Shown piece by piece: positions 28,943 through 35,753 of a stretch of 64,000 nt of DNA (position 1 is its first letter; every line of letters begins with the position of its first letter). Both the position numbers and the translations under genes were made by a program. Under the pieces are notes generated by a model, which did no database searches, was not told the origin of the DNA, and saw nothing but the letters and a program-made list of their open reading frames with translations. The stretch comes from Prochlorococcus marinus str. MIT 0917. GTDB taxonomy: Bacteria; Cyanobacteriota; Cyanobacteriia; PCC-6307; Cyanobiaceae. The stretch spans positions 1,611,819 through 1,675,818 of the forward strand of contig NZ_CP114784.1 of the NCBI RefSeq assembly GCF_027359575.1. The letters are read 5' to 3'.

Positions 28943-29512
28943 ATGATTGATAACTCCAATCCAGATAAAGACCTTGGTCTCCTTCAGAAAACTTTTTTAG
29001 TTTTTCTAAGTCTTTTTTTAGTCGTTTCACTATTCTTTTTCCGAAGTGGGTTCAAAGCTAATGCAATGCTTGATCAATTGGCTAAGAATTCCCTGGAACC
29101 AGATATAGCTTTGTCTAATGGGAAACCTACAGTATTTGAATTTTATGCGGATTGGTGTGAAGCTTGCAAGGAAATGGCTCCTGATATGTTGGATGCTGAA
29201 AAACTAAATTCAAAAAAGATAGATATAGTTTTGCTTAATGTTGATAATCCAAGGTGGTTTGATTTAATTGATAAATATGATGTCAATGGTATTCCTCAAT
29301 TAACTTTTTTTGACGATAAAGGTGAATTTAAGGGCTTTTCATTAGGAGTTAGAAAATCTATTGAACTTAATGAAATCTTTTTTGCTTTAATTAACAATGA
29401 TGAATTACCCTCTTTCAGTAAATTATCAAATTCAAGTAATTTAATTTCTAAAAATAATTTAAAAGAGTTAAATGATAATATTAGATTAGAAGGCCCTAGA
29501 GTTCATAGCTAG
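28943..29512 (+). CDS. txlA: Membrane-anchored thioredoxin-like protein (TxlA/HCF164 type)
   Basis: A 189-residue protein with one N-terminal transmembrane segment (about residues 14-33) and a thioredoxin fold. The active site is WCEAC in FYADWCEACKEMAPD at about residues 68-82, and the cis-proline follows in VNGIPQLTFFD. TxlA/HCF164 proteins face the thylakoid lumen or periplasm and assist cytochrome b6f assembly and reductant transfer. The tail is Ser/Asn-rich. Its 3' end overlaps thyX by 4 bp, convergent. Confidence 0.86.
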   Translation: MIDNSNPDKDLGLLQKTFLVFLSLFLVVSLFFFRSGFKANAMLDQLAKNSLEPDIALSNGKPTVFEFYADWCEACKEMAPDMLDAEKLNSKKIDIVLLNVDNPRWFDLIDKYDVNGIPQLTFFDDKGEFKGFSLGVRKSIELNEIFFALINNDELPSFSKLSNSSNLISKNNLKELNDNIRLEGPRVHS

Positions 29513-30147
29513 TTTACCCAATTCAAAGCGGATGAAACTATTGGATATTCCTGTGAAAAAATATTTTTACATTCTTGTGCAATCTCCATATGCTCTTTTT
29601 GAGTCCCATGACCAGTTCTTAGATTTATGTAATGAATCCACGAACGACATGATCCTGTCATATAAATTCTGGTTGGGGTAGCAAGTGGAAGTACAAATCT
29701 TGCACATTCTTTGGCGATTCCAGCTTCTAACATCTCTTCATAAAGTTTTTTATTTTGATCGAATTGATGTTTAATTTTTTTCTTGAATGTATTAATAATT
29801 TCTTTTGGCAAGTCTGAGATAGAATTTTGTCTATTTTTATTATCTTGTCTTCTTAATTCTGGGATGGTAATTTCTCCTAATTGCATGCTATCTGCATAGC
29901 GTTGTGAGAACTCTTGAAAGGTAAATGATCGATGTCTTAAAATTTGTGCAGCAATTCCTCGAGTGGTTTCTATTTGCAAAGTCATATAGGCTTGTTCAAA
30001 TACGCTCCAATGTTCATTTTTAATGCAATACCCAATTAATTTAGTAAAGTTATCATTGTCTTGATTTTTTGGATTACTCACCCTCGCAATATATGCCATG
30101 CTTTTTTCAGCATCCGGAGTAGAAGTTATTAATTGAACACAACTCAT
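29509..30147 (-). CDS. thyX: Flavin-dependent thymidylate synthase
   Basis: Makes dTMP from dUMP using methylenetetrahydrofolate, FAD and NADPH. The 212-residue protein has the ThyX motif as RHRSFTFQEFSQRY (residues 71-84), a variant of RHR-X7-S. The C-terminal SCRSWIHYINLRTGHGTQKE carries the substrate-binding arginines. It starts 2 bp after the dcd stop, so it is the third gene of the adenosyltransferase-like/dcd/thyX operon. Confidence 0.96.
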   Translation of the reverse strand: MSCVQLITSTPDAEKSMAYIARVSNPKNQDNDNFTKLIGYCIKNEHWSVFEQAYMTLQIETTRGIAAQILRHRSFTFQEFSQRYADSMQLGEITIPELRRQDNKNRQNSISDLPKEIINTFKKKIKHQFDQNKKLYEEMLEAGIAKECARFVLPLATPTRIYMTGSCRSWIHYINLRTGHGTQKEHMEIAQECKNIFSQEYPIVSSALNWVN

Positions 30148-30149
30148 AT

Positions 30150-30743
30150 TTAAACCTTTGCTAGAGTTACTTTCTCTTGTTGATATTGATATTTACCTTT
30201 CCTATCACTGTAAGTGGTTTCACAAGGATCTCCTTCAAAGAAAAGTAATTGACAAATTCCTTCATCCGCATAAATCCTGCAATCTGCTCCAGAGCTATTA
30301 CTGAATTCCAGGGTTAGATGACCTTCCCAGCTTGCTTCAGCAGGAGTTGTATTTACGATTATTCCTAATCGGGCATAAGTACTTTTACCAAGGCAAATAA
30401 CAGTAATGTTTGGTGGTACTTTCATTTTTTCTAATGCAACACCAAGGCCATAAGAATGTGCAGGCAAAATAAAATATTTACCATCTTCGTCTTCTTCTAA
30501 ATCTGTAGGTTCTAAATTGGCAGGATTAAATTTTTTCGGATTCATTACTGTTCCTGGGACATGCCTAAAAATCAAAAACTCTTTAGAAGAGAGACGCAAA
30601 TCATATCCATACGATGAGCAACCAAAGCTTAAAACCGGAGACTTTTCTGATTCAGGCTCAAGATGTCTTATTAGCTTTTCTTGAAAAGGTTCAAGCATTC
30701 CAAGTGAAGCCTGTTCAGAAATCCAACGATCGTTTTTTAACAT
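30150..30743 (-). CDS. dcd: dCTP deaminase
   Basis: Deaminates dCTP to dUTP, the main source of dUMP for thymidylate synthesis. The 197-residue trimeric dUTPase-fold protein shows SSYGYDLRLS, the STYARLGIIVN core and TPAEASWEGHLTLEFSN with the catalytic Glu. The C-terminus is QQEKVTLAKV. It begins immediately after the upstream stop (TAA then ATG, no gap) and is followed 2 bp later by thyX, which uses its downstream product. Confidence 0.95.
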   Translation of the reverse strand: MLKNDRWISEQASLGMLEPFQEKLIRHLEPESEKSPVLSFGCSSYGYDLRLSSKEFLIFRHVPGTVMNPKKFNPANLEPTDLEEDEDGKYFILPAHSYGLGVALEKMKVPPNITVICLGKSTYARLGIIVNTTPAEASWEGHLTLEFSNSSGADCRIYADEGICQLLFFEGDPCETTYSDRKGKYQYQQEKVTLAKV

Positions 30744-31340
30744 TTAATTGCAGCGTAATTCAGTGATTTGATCAGCCATTTCAATTACTTTAGGAGGGAT
30801 TGATGGTCCTGTAAGAATAATATCTGTGGATGATGGTCGATTATTTATCATTAAAATTAAATCATTTTCTTCGATGAAACCAAGGCTAATAGCCATTCCT
30901 ATTTCATCAAGAACGATTTTATCTATTTTTTTTTCTATTAAACGTGCTTTACAAAATTCCCAAAGTTCTTTGATCGCTTTTTCTTCATATTTTCTTTTTA
31001 AAGATAAATGTTCTTCCGATATTTGTTCTGGTAAGCACGTTTCAATGGCTGGTCTTAGCCATTCAAGTCGTCCGCAAAGATTGATAGCTCCATTTGGTCC
31101 TTGATTGACTCCACCTCTCAAAAATTGAGCTATTAAAACTTGGCTTCCCAATCCTGCAGATCTAATTGCCTCACTAAGAACAACAGAAAAACTACCTCGA
31201 ATGGTAGCAGTATGGATTTGAACTTGACCTTGTGTCGCGACTAGTTGTAAAGGCTTTCTAATGGGGTTCGGCCTTAGGGAAGTCTCTGTTGATGGCGATG
31301 AACCCCTCTGTTGAGCGTTAATGCTCACTTGTGCATTCAT
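30744..31340 (-). CDS. CobA/CobO-type corrinoid adenosyltransferase homologue with degenerate P-loop
   Basis: A 198-residue homologue of ATP:corrinoid adenosyltransferases. The body matches the family: SEAIRSAGLGSQVLIAQFLRGG, then DKIVLDEIGMAISLGFIEEN (Walker B region), the NRPSSTDIILTG strand, and MADQITELRCN at the end. The Walker A segment, normally GNGKGKTT, reads ATIRGSFS (residues 45-52), with neither the GK[ST] lysine nor most glycines. It may bind ATP differently or have another role, so the enzyme activity is uncertain. It is the first gene of an operon with dcd and thyX, divergent from ntcA. Confidence 0.8.
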   Translation of the reverse strand: MNAQVSINAQQRGSSPSTETSLRPNPIRKPLQLVATQGQVQIHTATIRGSFSVVLSEAIRSAGLGSQVLIAQFLRGGVNQGPNGAINLCGRLEWLRPAIETCLPEQISEEHLSLKRKYEEKAIKELWEFCKARLIEKKIDKIVLDEIGMAISLGFIEENDLILMINNRPSSTDIILTGPSIPPKVIEMADQITELRCN

Positions 31341-31659
31341 CTTGACTTTTATCAGAATGTCTTGAAACTAATCTAGCGGCATAAAATTTCTAAACAACCA
31401 ATTCAACACTATCTGTGGTGTAATGGAATAAAAATACTTTGTTTTGAAAAATATTTAAGGTCCAGAAATTGATTCAAGAAACCCATAGAAATGTAGTTAG
31501 TAATACTTTTTGAAATAGCATCGTAATTTTGTGAACGGAAAAAGATAGAATTTTCTAGAAAGAACAGGCTTGGATTAGAGACTTAGCTTCAAAAAAGTCG
31601 CCATGGCTACATATCGTTTTTTCTCGACTTATTAATGTTCTTTGAACAATTAATTAAAT
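31341..31659 (+). promoter_or_regulatory. ntcA upstream region: NtcA-type box and two-part motif copy B
   Basis: 319 bp with no gene. A perfect GTA-N8-TAC palindrome lies at 31493-31506; TAATTT at 31524-31529 could be its -10 element, 17 bases away (20-24 is more usual), so autoregulation of ntcA is probable but not proven. Copy B of the shared motif follows: GTGAACGGAAAAAGAT (31531-31546), a TTTCTAGAAA palindrome (31552-31561) and TTCAAAAAAGTCGCC-N4-CTAC (31588-31610). CTACATA may be a second -10 region nearer the ATG at 31660. Confidence 0.6.
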
Positions 31660-32391
31660 ATGGTCACTTCTTATCGTGGCTTTACTCGTTTCAACCAATC
31701 AAAAAATAGTCAGATGGTTGGTAATTCGTCATCTCCATTGCCGCCAAACACAACTCTTTTGGATGTACTTAAATCTTTAGAGGGAGTGTCTACTGAAACT
31801 GTAGATAGGTCAAAAACTATTTTTTTCCCTGGTGATCCTGCTGAAAGGGTTTATTTAATAAGACGTGGTGCAGTTCGACTGAGCAGAGTCTATGAAACGG
31901 GTGAAGAAATTACTGTTGCTTTATTGAGAGAAAATAGTCTTTTTGGAGTTTTATCTTTATTGACAGGCCATAGATCAGATCGTTTTTATCATGCTGTTGC
32001 TTTTACTCGTGTGGAACTCGTTTCTGCTCCAGCCACATCAGTAAGGAATGCAATTGAGCAAGATGCCTCTGTTGGTTTGCTGCTTTTACAAGGTTTATCA
32101 AGTCGAGTGCTTCAAACTGAAACAATGATTGAAACATTAACTCATAGAGATATGTCTTCTCGTCTTGCAAGCTTTTTGCTTGTATTGTGTAGAGATTTTG
32201 GCGTGCCTGGGGAAAAAGGAGTCACAATTGACTTAAGACTCTCTCATCAAGCCATTGCTGAAGCAATAGGTTCAACCAGAGTTACTATTACACGACTACT
32301 AGGTGAGTTGAAAAGTTCCTCATTATTGGCAATAGATAGGAAAAAAATAACCATCTTCGATCCAATAGCTTTAGCAAAAAGATTTAATTGA
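31660..32391 (+). CDS. ntcA: Global nitrogen regulator NtcA
   Basis: A CRP/FNR-family transcription factor that senses 2-oxoglutarate and activates nitrogen-assimilation genes. The 243-residue protein has an N-terminal extension of about 20 residues rich in Ser/Asn, then the effector domain ([53 protein letters not shown]). A dimerisation helix follows, then the helix-turn-helix [20 protein letters not shown], near-identical to NtcA proteins. The extended N-terminus suggests the true start could be a later codon. amt1, 14 kb downstream, is a likely target. Confidence 0.96.
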   Translation: MVTSYRGFTRFNQSKNSQMVGNSSSPLPPNTTLLDVLKSLEGVSTETVDRSKTIFFPGDPAERVYLIRRGAVRLSRVYETGEEITVALLRENSLFGVLSLLTGHRSDRFYHAVAFTRVELVSAPATSVRNAIEQDASVGLLLLQGLSSRVLQTETMIETLTHRDMSSRLASFLLVLCRDFGVPGEKGVTIDLRLSHQAIAEAIGSTRVTITRLLGELKSSSLLAIDRKKITIFDPIALAKRFN

Positions 32392-32446
32392 AGGCCATTA
32401 CATACTAAGGTTTAAGAGGTTTGATTAATTCTTCTTCTTTCTCTCT

Positions 32447-33373
32447 GTGGCTGCCTGGCTGAAAATTCTTTTATTATTAATCCTTGGTGGAATACTTTCT
32501 ACTCTAGGAGATCGCTTAGGTACTAGAGTTGGAAAAGCGCGTTTAAGTATTTTTAAATTAAGACCAAAAAGTACAGCTGTATTAATAACTGTTTTTACTG
32601 GAAGTATTATTAGTGCTATTTCATTTGCAACTATGGTTGTATTTGATAGAGATTTAAGGGTTGGATTATTTCAGTTAGAGGATATTCGAGAAAAGATCAC
32701 CGCTAGTGAAAAAGAATTAAAAAAATTAGAAAAAAATTTGTATGCTTTTAGGAGTGGAAATGTAGTAATAAGTAGTGGGCAAACCTTAGTAACTAAGACT
32801 ATTAAATTAAATAAAACTAATGATATTAAAAAAAATATAGAAAGCATATTACAGCAAGCAAATTTTTATGCTTTTAATTTAGTAAAAACAAATCAATCTG
32901 AATATAGAAGAATATTGTTAGTTCGTAAAGATGATATTGAGAAGCTTGAAAAGAAAATAGCTGATAATAGAAGTTGGGTAGTTAGGATTAAATCAGCAGG
33001 AAATATACTGAGAGGTGAAAATTATGTTTATGCATTTCCTGAGGTCACATTAAATAAAATGATTACAAAGAAAGGTGAAGTTATTGCAATAGAGAATATA
33101 TCTTTATTACAGTCTGATTCTGAATCCATTATTAGAAAGATTAATCTTTTAATGGCTTCAACTTTGGCTGAGGTTAGGAGAAGAGGATCATTAAGTTCTG
33201 AGTTGAAAATTAATGCTAATCAAGTGAATAATTTAGGAAAATATCTAGTTAGTAAAAAAAAGGGAGATTTCCAAATTATTGCAAGAGCTCTTGATGATAG
33301 TCAAAGTGCAGATAAAGTCTCAGTAACATTGGAATTGAAATCTCTAGAAAAATCTATACCAAACAGTAATTAA
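32447..33373 (+). CDS. DUF3084-type membrane coiled-coil protein
   Basis: A 308-residue protein starting at GTG 32447. It has two transmembrane segments (about 5-20 and 45-65) with RLGTRVGKARLSIFKLRPKS between them, then a coiled coil at about 78-100 (IREKITASEKELKKLEKNLY) and a mixed C-terminal domain. This matches the cyanobacterial DUF3084 family. Function unknown. The next gene starts at the base after its stop codon, so the RuvC-like protein is a likely functional partner. Confidence 0.78.
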   Translation: MAAWLKILLLLILGGILSTLGDRLGTRVGKARLSIFKLRPKSTAVLITVFTGSIISAISFATMVVFDRDLRVGLFQLEDIREKITASEKELKKLEKNLYAFRSGNVVISSGQTLVTKTIKLNKTNDIKKNIESILQQANFYAFNLVKTNQSEYRRILLVRKDDIEKLEKKIADNRSWVVRIKSAGNILRGENYVYAFPEVTLNKMITKKGEVIAIENISLLQSDSESIIRKINLLMASTLAEVRRRGSLSSELKINANQVNNLGKYLVSKKKGDFQIIARALDDSQSADKVSVTLELKSLEKSIPNSN

Positions 33374-33811
33374 ATGAGTTTTTATATATCGATAGATCCT
33401 GGAATAAAAAAATGTGGCTTATTATTGGCTGATATGAAATCTGGAAAAGTTATTGAGGCAGGTGTAGCTTCATTAAATAAATTTTCTGATTTAGTTTCTC
33501 TATGGAATCAAGATTATGAGATTATTAATATAATAATTGGTGATGGGACTAATTCTAAGTATATAGAGAATAAATTAAAGCGAAAAAATTTTTTAAATAT
33601 AAATTATGTGAATGAAAGAGGATCAACATTAAGAGCAAGATTTAGATATTGGGAAATTTGGCCTCCAAATTATTTTATTCGTTGGCTTCCAAAAGAAATT
33701 CTTTTCCCTCCTGCAAATCTTGATGCAATTGTCGCATTGATTTTATTGGAAGATTTTTTAAACTATAGATTCATTTGGTCAGATAAAGTAAGTATTAAAA
33801 TTTGGCTCTAA
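33374..33811 (+). CDS. RNase H-fold (RuvC/YqgF-like) protein
   Basis: A 145-residue protein with the N-terminal strand YISIDPGIKKCGLLLAD (catalytic-type Asp8), a second acidic element in YVNERGSTLRARFRY, and NLDAIVALILLEDFL near the end. These are the usual placement of the acidic residues in RuvC/YqgF-type nucleases. It is not the canonical RuvC or RuvX of the organism by sequence, and a nuclease role is inferred from fold motifs only. Start is directly after the DUF3084 stop. The 3' end overlaps the convergent DUF3146-like gene by 17 bp. Confidence 0.7.
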   Translation: MSFYISIDPGIKKCGLLLADMKSGKVIEAGVASLNKFSDLVSLWNQDYEIINIIIGDGTNSKYIENKLKRKNFLNINYVNERGSTLRARFRYWEIWPPNYFIRWLPKEILFPPANLDAIVALILLEDFLNYRFIWSDKVSIKIWL

Positions 33812-34052
33812 CTGTAAAAATGTAATCTCCTCCAGACTCAAGTTTATAATCAGCTTTAACTAAATAGCGCTCTAATGCATCTTTTATAAGAGCTCTACCT
33901 AGGGGTGGTTCGACAAAAAGTTGTCCCTGGTTAAAAGCCCAAATAAAACTCCATTCAAAATTTCCTGCACGGACAATACCCTCAACTTTTTTTTGATTAA
34001 AGCATTGCTTATGAATCTGAAGATATGCAGTAGTTGATGGCTTGTTGTACAT
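33795..34052 (-). CDS. Small cyanobacterial protein, DUF3146-like
   Basis: An 85-residue soluble protein. It shows FEWSFIWAFNQGQLFVEPPLGRALIKDAL and a C-terminal GGDYIFTVRAKF, consistent with the small cyanobacteria-specific DUF3146 family as I remember it. Function unknown. It is the last gene of the psbH-tatA-pth run, 13 bp after pth, and overlaps the RuvC-like gene end by 17 bp. Confidence 0.7.
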   Translation of the reverse strand: MYNKPSTTAYLQIHKQCFNQKKVEGIVRAGNFEWSFIWAFNQGQLFVEPPLGRALIKDALERYLVKADYKLESGGDYIFTVRAKF

Positions 34053-34065
34053 GATTCTAAAGTTA

Positions 34066-34683
34066 TTAATTTTTGGGTTTGTAAGAATTTAGTCGAGTAG
34101 TTATCTTTTCCCAATTATTAGATGTGATTGATTCAATAGAACTAATTATTTCCTGAATGATGAAATTTAATATTATGAATTCTTCTTTTGAAAATCTTCC
34201 TAAAACGTGAGAAACAGTTTTAGATTTTCTCTCTTGTTGGTCTTTACTTGGCGCTCCTATTCCAATCTTTAATCGCTTAAACTCAGCAGTACCAAGATGG
34301 TTGATAATGCTTTTTAATCCATTATGACCTCCTGAACTCCCTTTAGATCGGACTCTTATTTTTCCCAGGGGTAGATCCATGTCATCTACTAGGACTATTA
34401 ATTGATTATTTTGAAAATTAAACCAATCCTTTGCTGATCTTACTGATTTTCCACTTTCATTCATATATGTGTTGGGCATTAAAAGTCTTGTTTTCTCTAT
34501 ACCTGTGCCGTATTCACAAGTTCTACCAAAAAGTTTTTTGCTTTCACGAAAGCTACAATTATTTTTTCTTGCGATTTCTTCTAACACCATAAATCCAACA
34601 TTATGACGAGTTTTTTTATACTCAGTCCCAGGATTTCCTAATCCGACTAATAATCTCAAGTTATCTGACAACATACCAATCAA
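34066..34683 (-). CDS. pth: Peptidyl-tRNA hydrolase
   Basis: Releases peptides from tRNAs dropped by ribosomes. The 205-residue protein carries LLVGLGNPGTEYKKTRHNVGF with the catalytic His at the end of the motif, PNTYMNESGKSV, and VLVDDMDLPLGKIRVRSKGS with the catalytic Asp. SGGHNGLKSIINHLGT follows. The first ATG at 34683 is used, although an ATG three codons later is possible. Ordered psbH, tatA, pth, DUF3146-like on the reverse strand. Confidence 0.96.
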   Translation of the reverse strand: MIGMLSDNLRLLVGLGNPGTEYKKTRHNVGFMVLEEIARKNNCSFRESKKLFGRTCEYGTGIEKTRLLMPNTYMNESGKSVRSAKDWFNFQNNQLIVLVDDMDLPLGKIRVRSKGSSGGHNGLKSIINHLGTAEFKRLKIGIGAPSKDQQERKSKTVSHVLGRFSKEEFIILNFIIQEIISSIESITSNNWEKITTRLNSYKPKN

Positions 34684-34735
34684 ACTTAATCGTTGTTGTT
34701 TTTAATAGTTAGATATTTATTTAGTTTTGGGCAAA

Positions 34736-34951
34736 TTAATTTTCTTTGTCCACAATGTTTTCATTTGCAGACTCTTCTTCAGTCATGGCGTTTTTGATTT
34801 CACGTTCAAATTCTGTAGAGGCACTTTGAAGACCTTTTAGAGTTTTTCCAATAGTTCGCCCAAGTTCGGGAAGTCGTTTTGGCCCAAAAATAACTAACGC
34901 TAAACCAGCAATAACAGCTATTTCTGGCAAACCAACCCCGAAAATATTCAT
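34736..34951 (-). CDS. tatA: Twin-arginine translocase subunit TatA/TatB-like
   Basis: A 71-residue protein. A short N-terminal transmembrane helix (LPEIAVIAGLALVIFGPKRL) is followed by the conserved FGPKRLPELGRTIGK hinge and amphipathic helix, and an acidic tail. It forms the Tat pore that moves folded proteins across the thylakoid or plasma membrane. Between psbH (33-bp gap) and pth (52-bp gap) on the reverse strand. Confidence 0.93.
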   Translation of the reverse strand: MNIFGVGLPEIAVIAGLALVIFGPKRLPELGRTIGKTLKGLQSASTEFEREIKNAMTEEESANENIVDKEN

Positions 34952-34984
34952 GGGCGAATCTCAACTTGTCAAAATCTAACCAAT

Positions 34985-35182
34985 TTAGCCGTTCCAGTCG
35001 ACGGAAAAACCCTGTAGAAGAAGTGATTGGTTATAAATTTGAAGCATGATTACTAGAAAAACCAGTAATAAAACTCCTATAAAGGCCATTACGGGTACTG
35101 CTCCCCAGCCTGGAACAACTTTTCCTTGTCCAGAATTGCCAATGGATTTAAGCAAAGATCCAAGTGCTGTTTTTTGTCCCAT
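34985..35182 (-). CDS. psbH: Photosystem II PsbH protein
   Basis: A 65-residue PSII subunit with a single transmembrane helix (about residues 27-49). The N-terminus [20 protein letters not shown] and the [14 protein letters not shown] entry to the helix are characteristic; it lies next to CP47 and affects QB-site function. It is first in a reverse-strand run with tatA and pth. No psbN is found opposite its start, a common arrangement in other cyanobacteria. Confidence 0.95.
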   Translation of the reverse strand: MGQKTALGSLLKSIGNSGQGKVVPGWGAVPVMAFIGVLLLVFLVIMLQIYNQSLLLQGFSVDWNG

Positions 35183-35544
35183 GTCGTTTCTCTAAGCTCA
35201 GATTTGTATGAGTCAAGATATTGTATGAGAACTTGTCCAAAAGAAGAAGAGACTGTAGAAACTTGTGATGGAATGAACCAAAAAAATATGATATTTGATA
35301 AAAGTGGTCTTAAAAAAGCTGAAAAACTAGCAAATTCACAAAAAAATAAATTAATGATTTAAGGCAATGACATGAGAAAAAAAGTTGAGCTTTCTATTTT
35401 TTCCTTGTTTTATTGGCTTTCTTGGATATTACTGAGGGATAAAAATTTTATTCATTTCCAAAAGTCTGTAACACCTTTGTTTTTTTCATTGGAGTTCTTG
35501 ACTTCATAGGATATGTTGAATCTCTATTTAGTTGGTTCGGATTC
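35183..35544. other. psbH-psbI gap with two weak small ORFs
   Basis: 362 bp separating divergent psbH and psbI. Two forward frames of 45 codons exist: 35225-35362 (highly charged, Lys/Glu-rich, begins MRTCPKEEETVETCDG) and 35372-35509 (begins MRKKVELSIFSLFYWLSWIL, one hydrophobic stretch). Neither has a good Shine-Dalgarno sequence or a recognisable family. I see no hydrophobic N-terminus with a C-terminal DPF-EEHE-like end, so PsbN is not here. The promoters of psbH and psbI must lie in this gap. Confidence 0.4.
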
Positions 35545-35673
35545 ATGCTTGCCCTCAAGATTTCCGTCTATACGGTCGTCTTTTTCTTTGTCGGTATCTT
35601 TTTATTTGGTTTCTTGGCAAGTGATCCAACAAGGACACCCAACAGAAAGGATTTGGAAAGTCCACAGGACTAA
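35545..35673 (+). CDS. psbI: Photosystem II PsbI protein
   Basis: A 42-residue one-helix PSII subunit bound to D1. The translation begins [19 protein letters not shown] and continues [18 protein letters not shown], matching PsbI (LKI_VY_VV_FFV..FGFL..DP.R.P.RKDLE) residue for residue at key points. The ORF is short and overlaps a longer out-of-frame ORF (35513-35713), which is a shadow. Start ATG 35545. Confidence 0.96.
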   Translation: MLALKISVYTVVFFFVGIFLFGFLASDPTRTPNRKDLESPQD

Positions 35674-35753
35674 AAATGACACGCTAATTACTGGACTAAA
35701 TAAGCTCCTGTAATTTCTTTGTTCGGTAATATCTTTTCGTCGGCTTAATTAAT

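Noticed and set aside
35513-35713. 66-codon forward ORF overlapping psbI
   Set aside because: Wrong frame; the psbI frame inside it gives a perfect PsbI.
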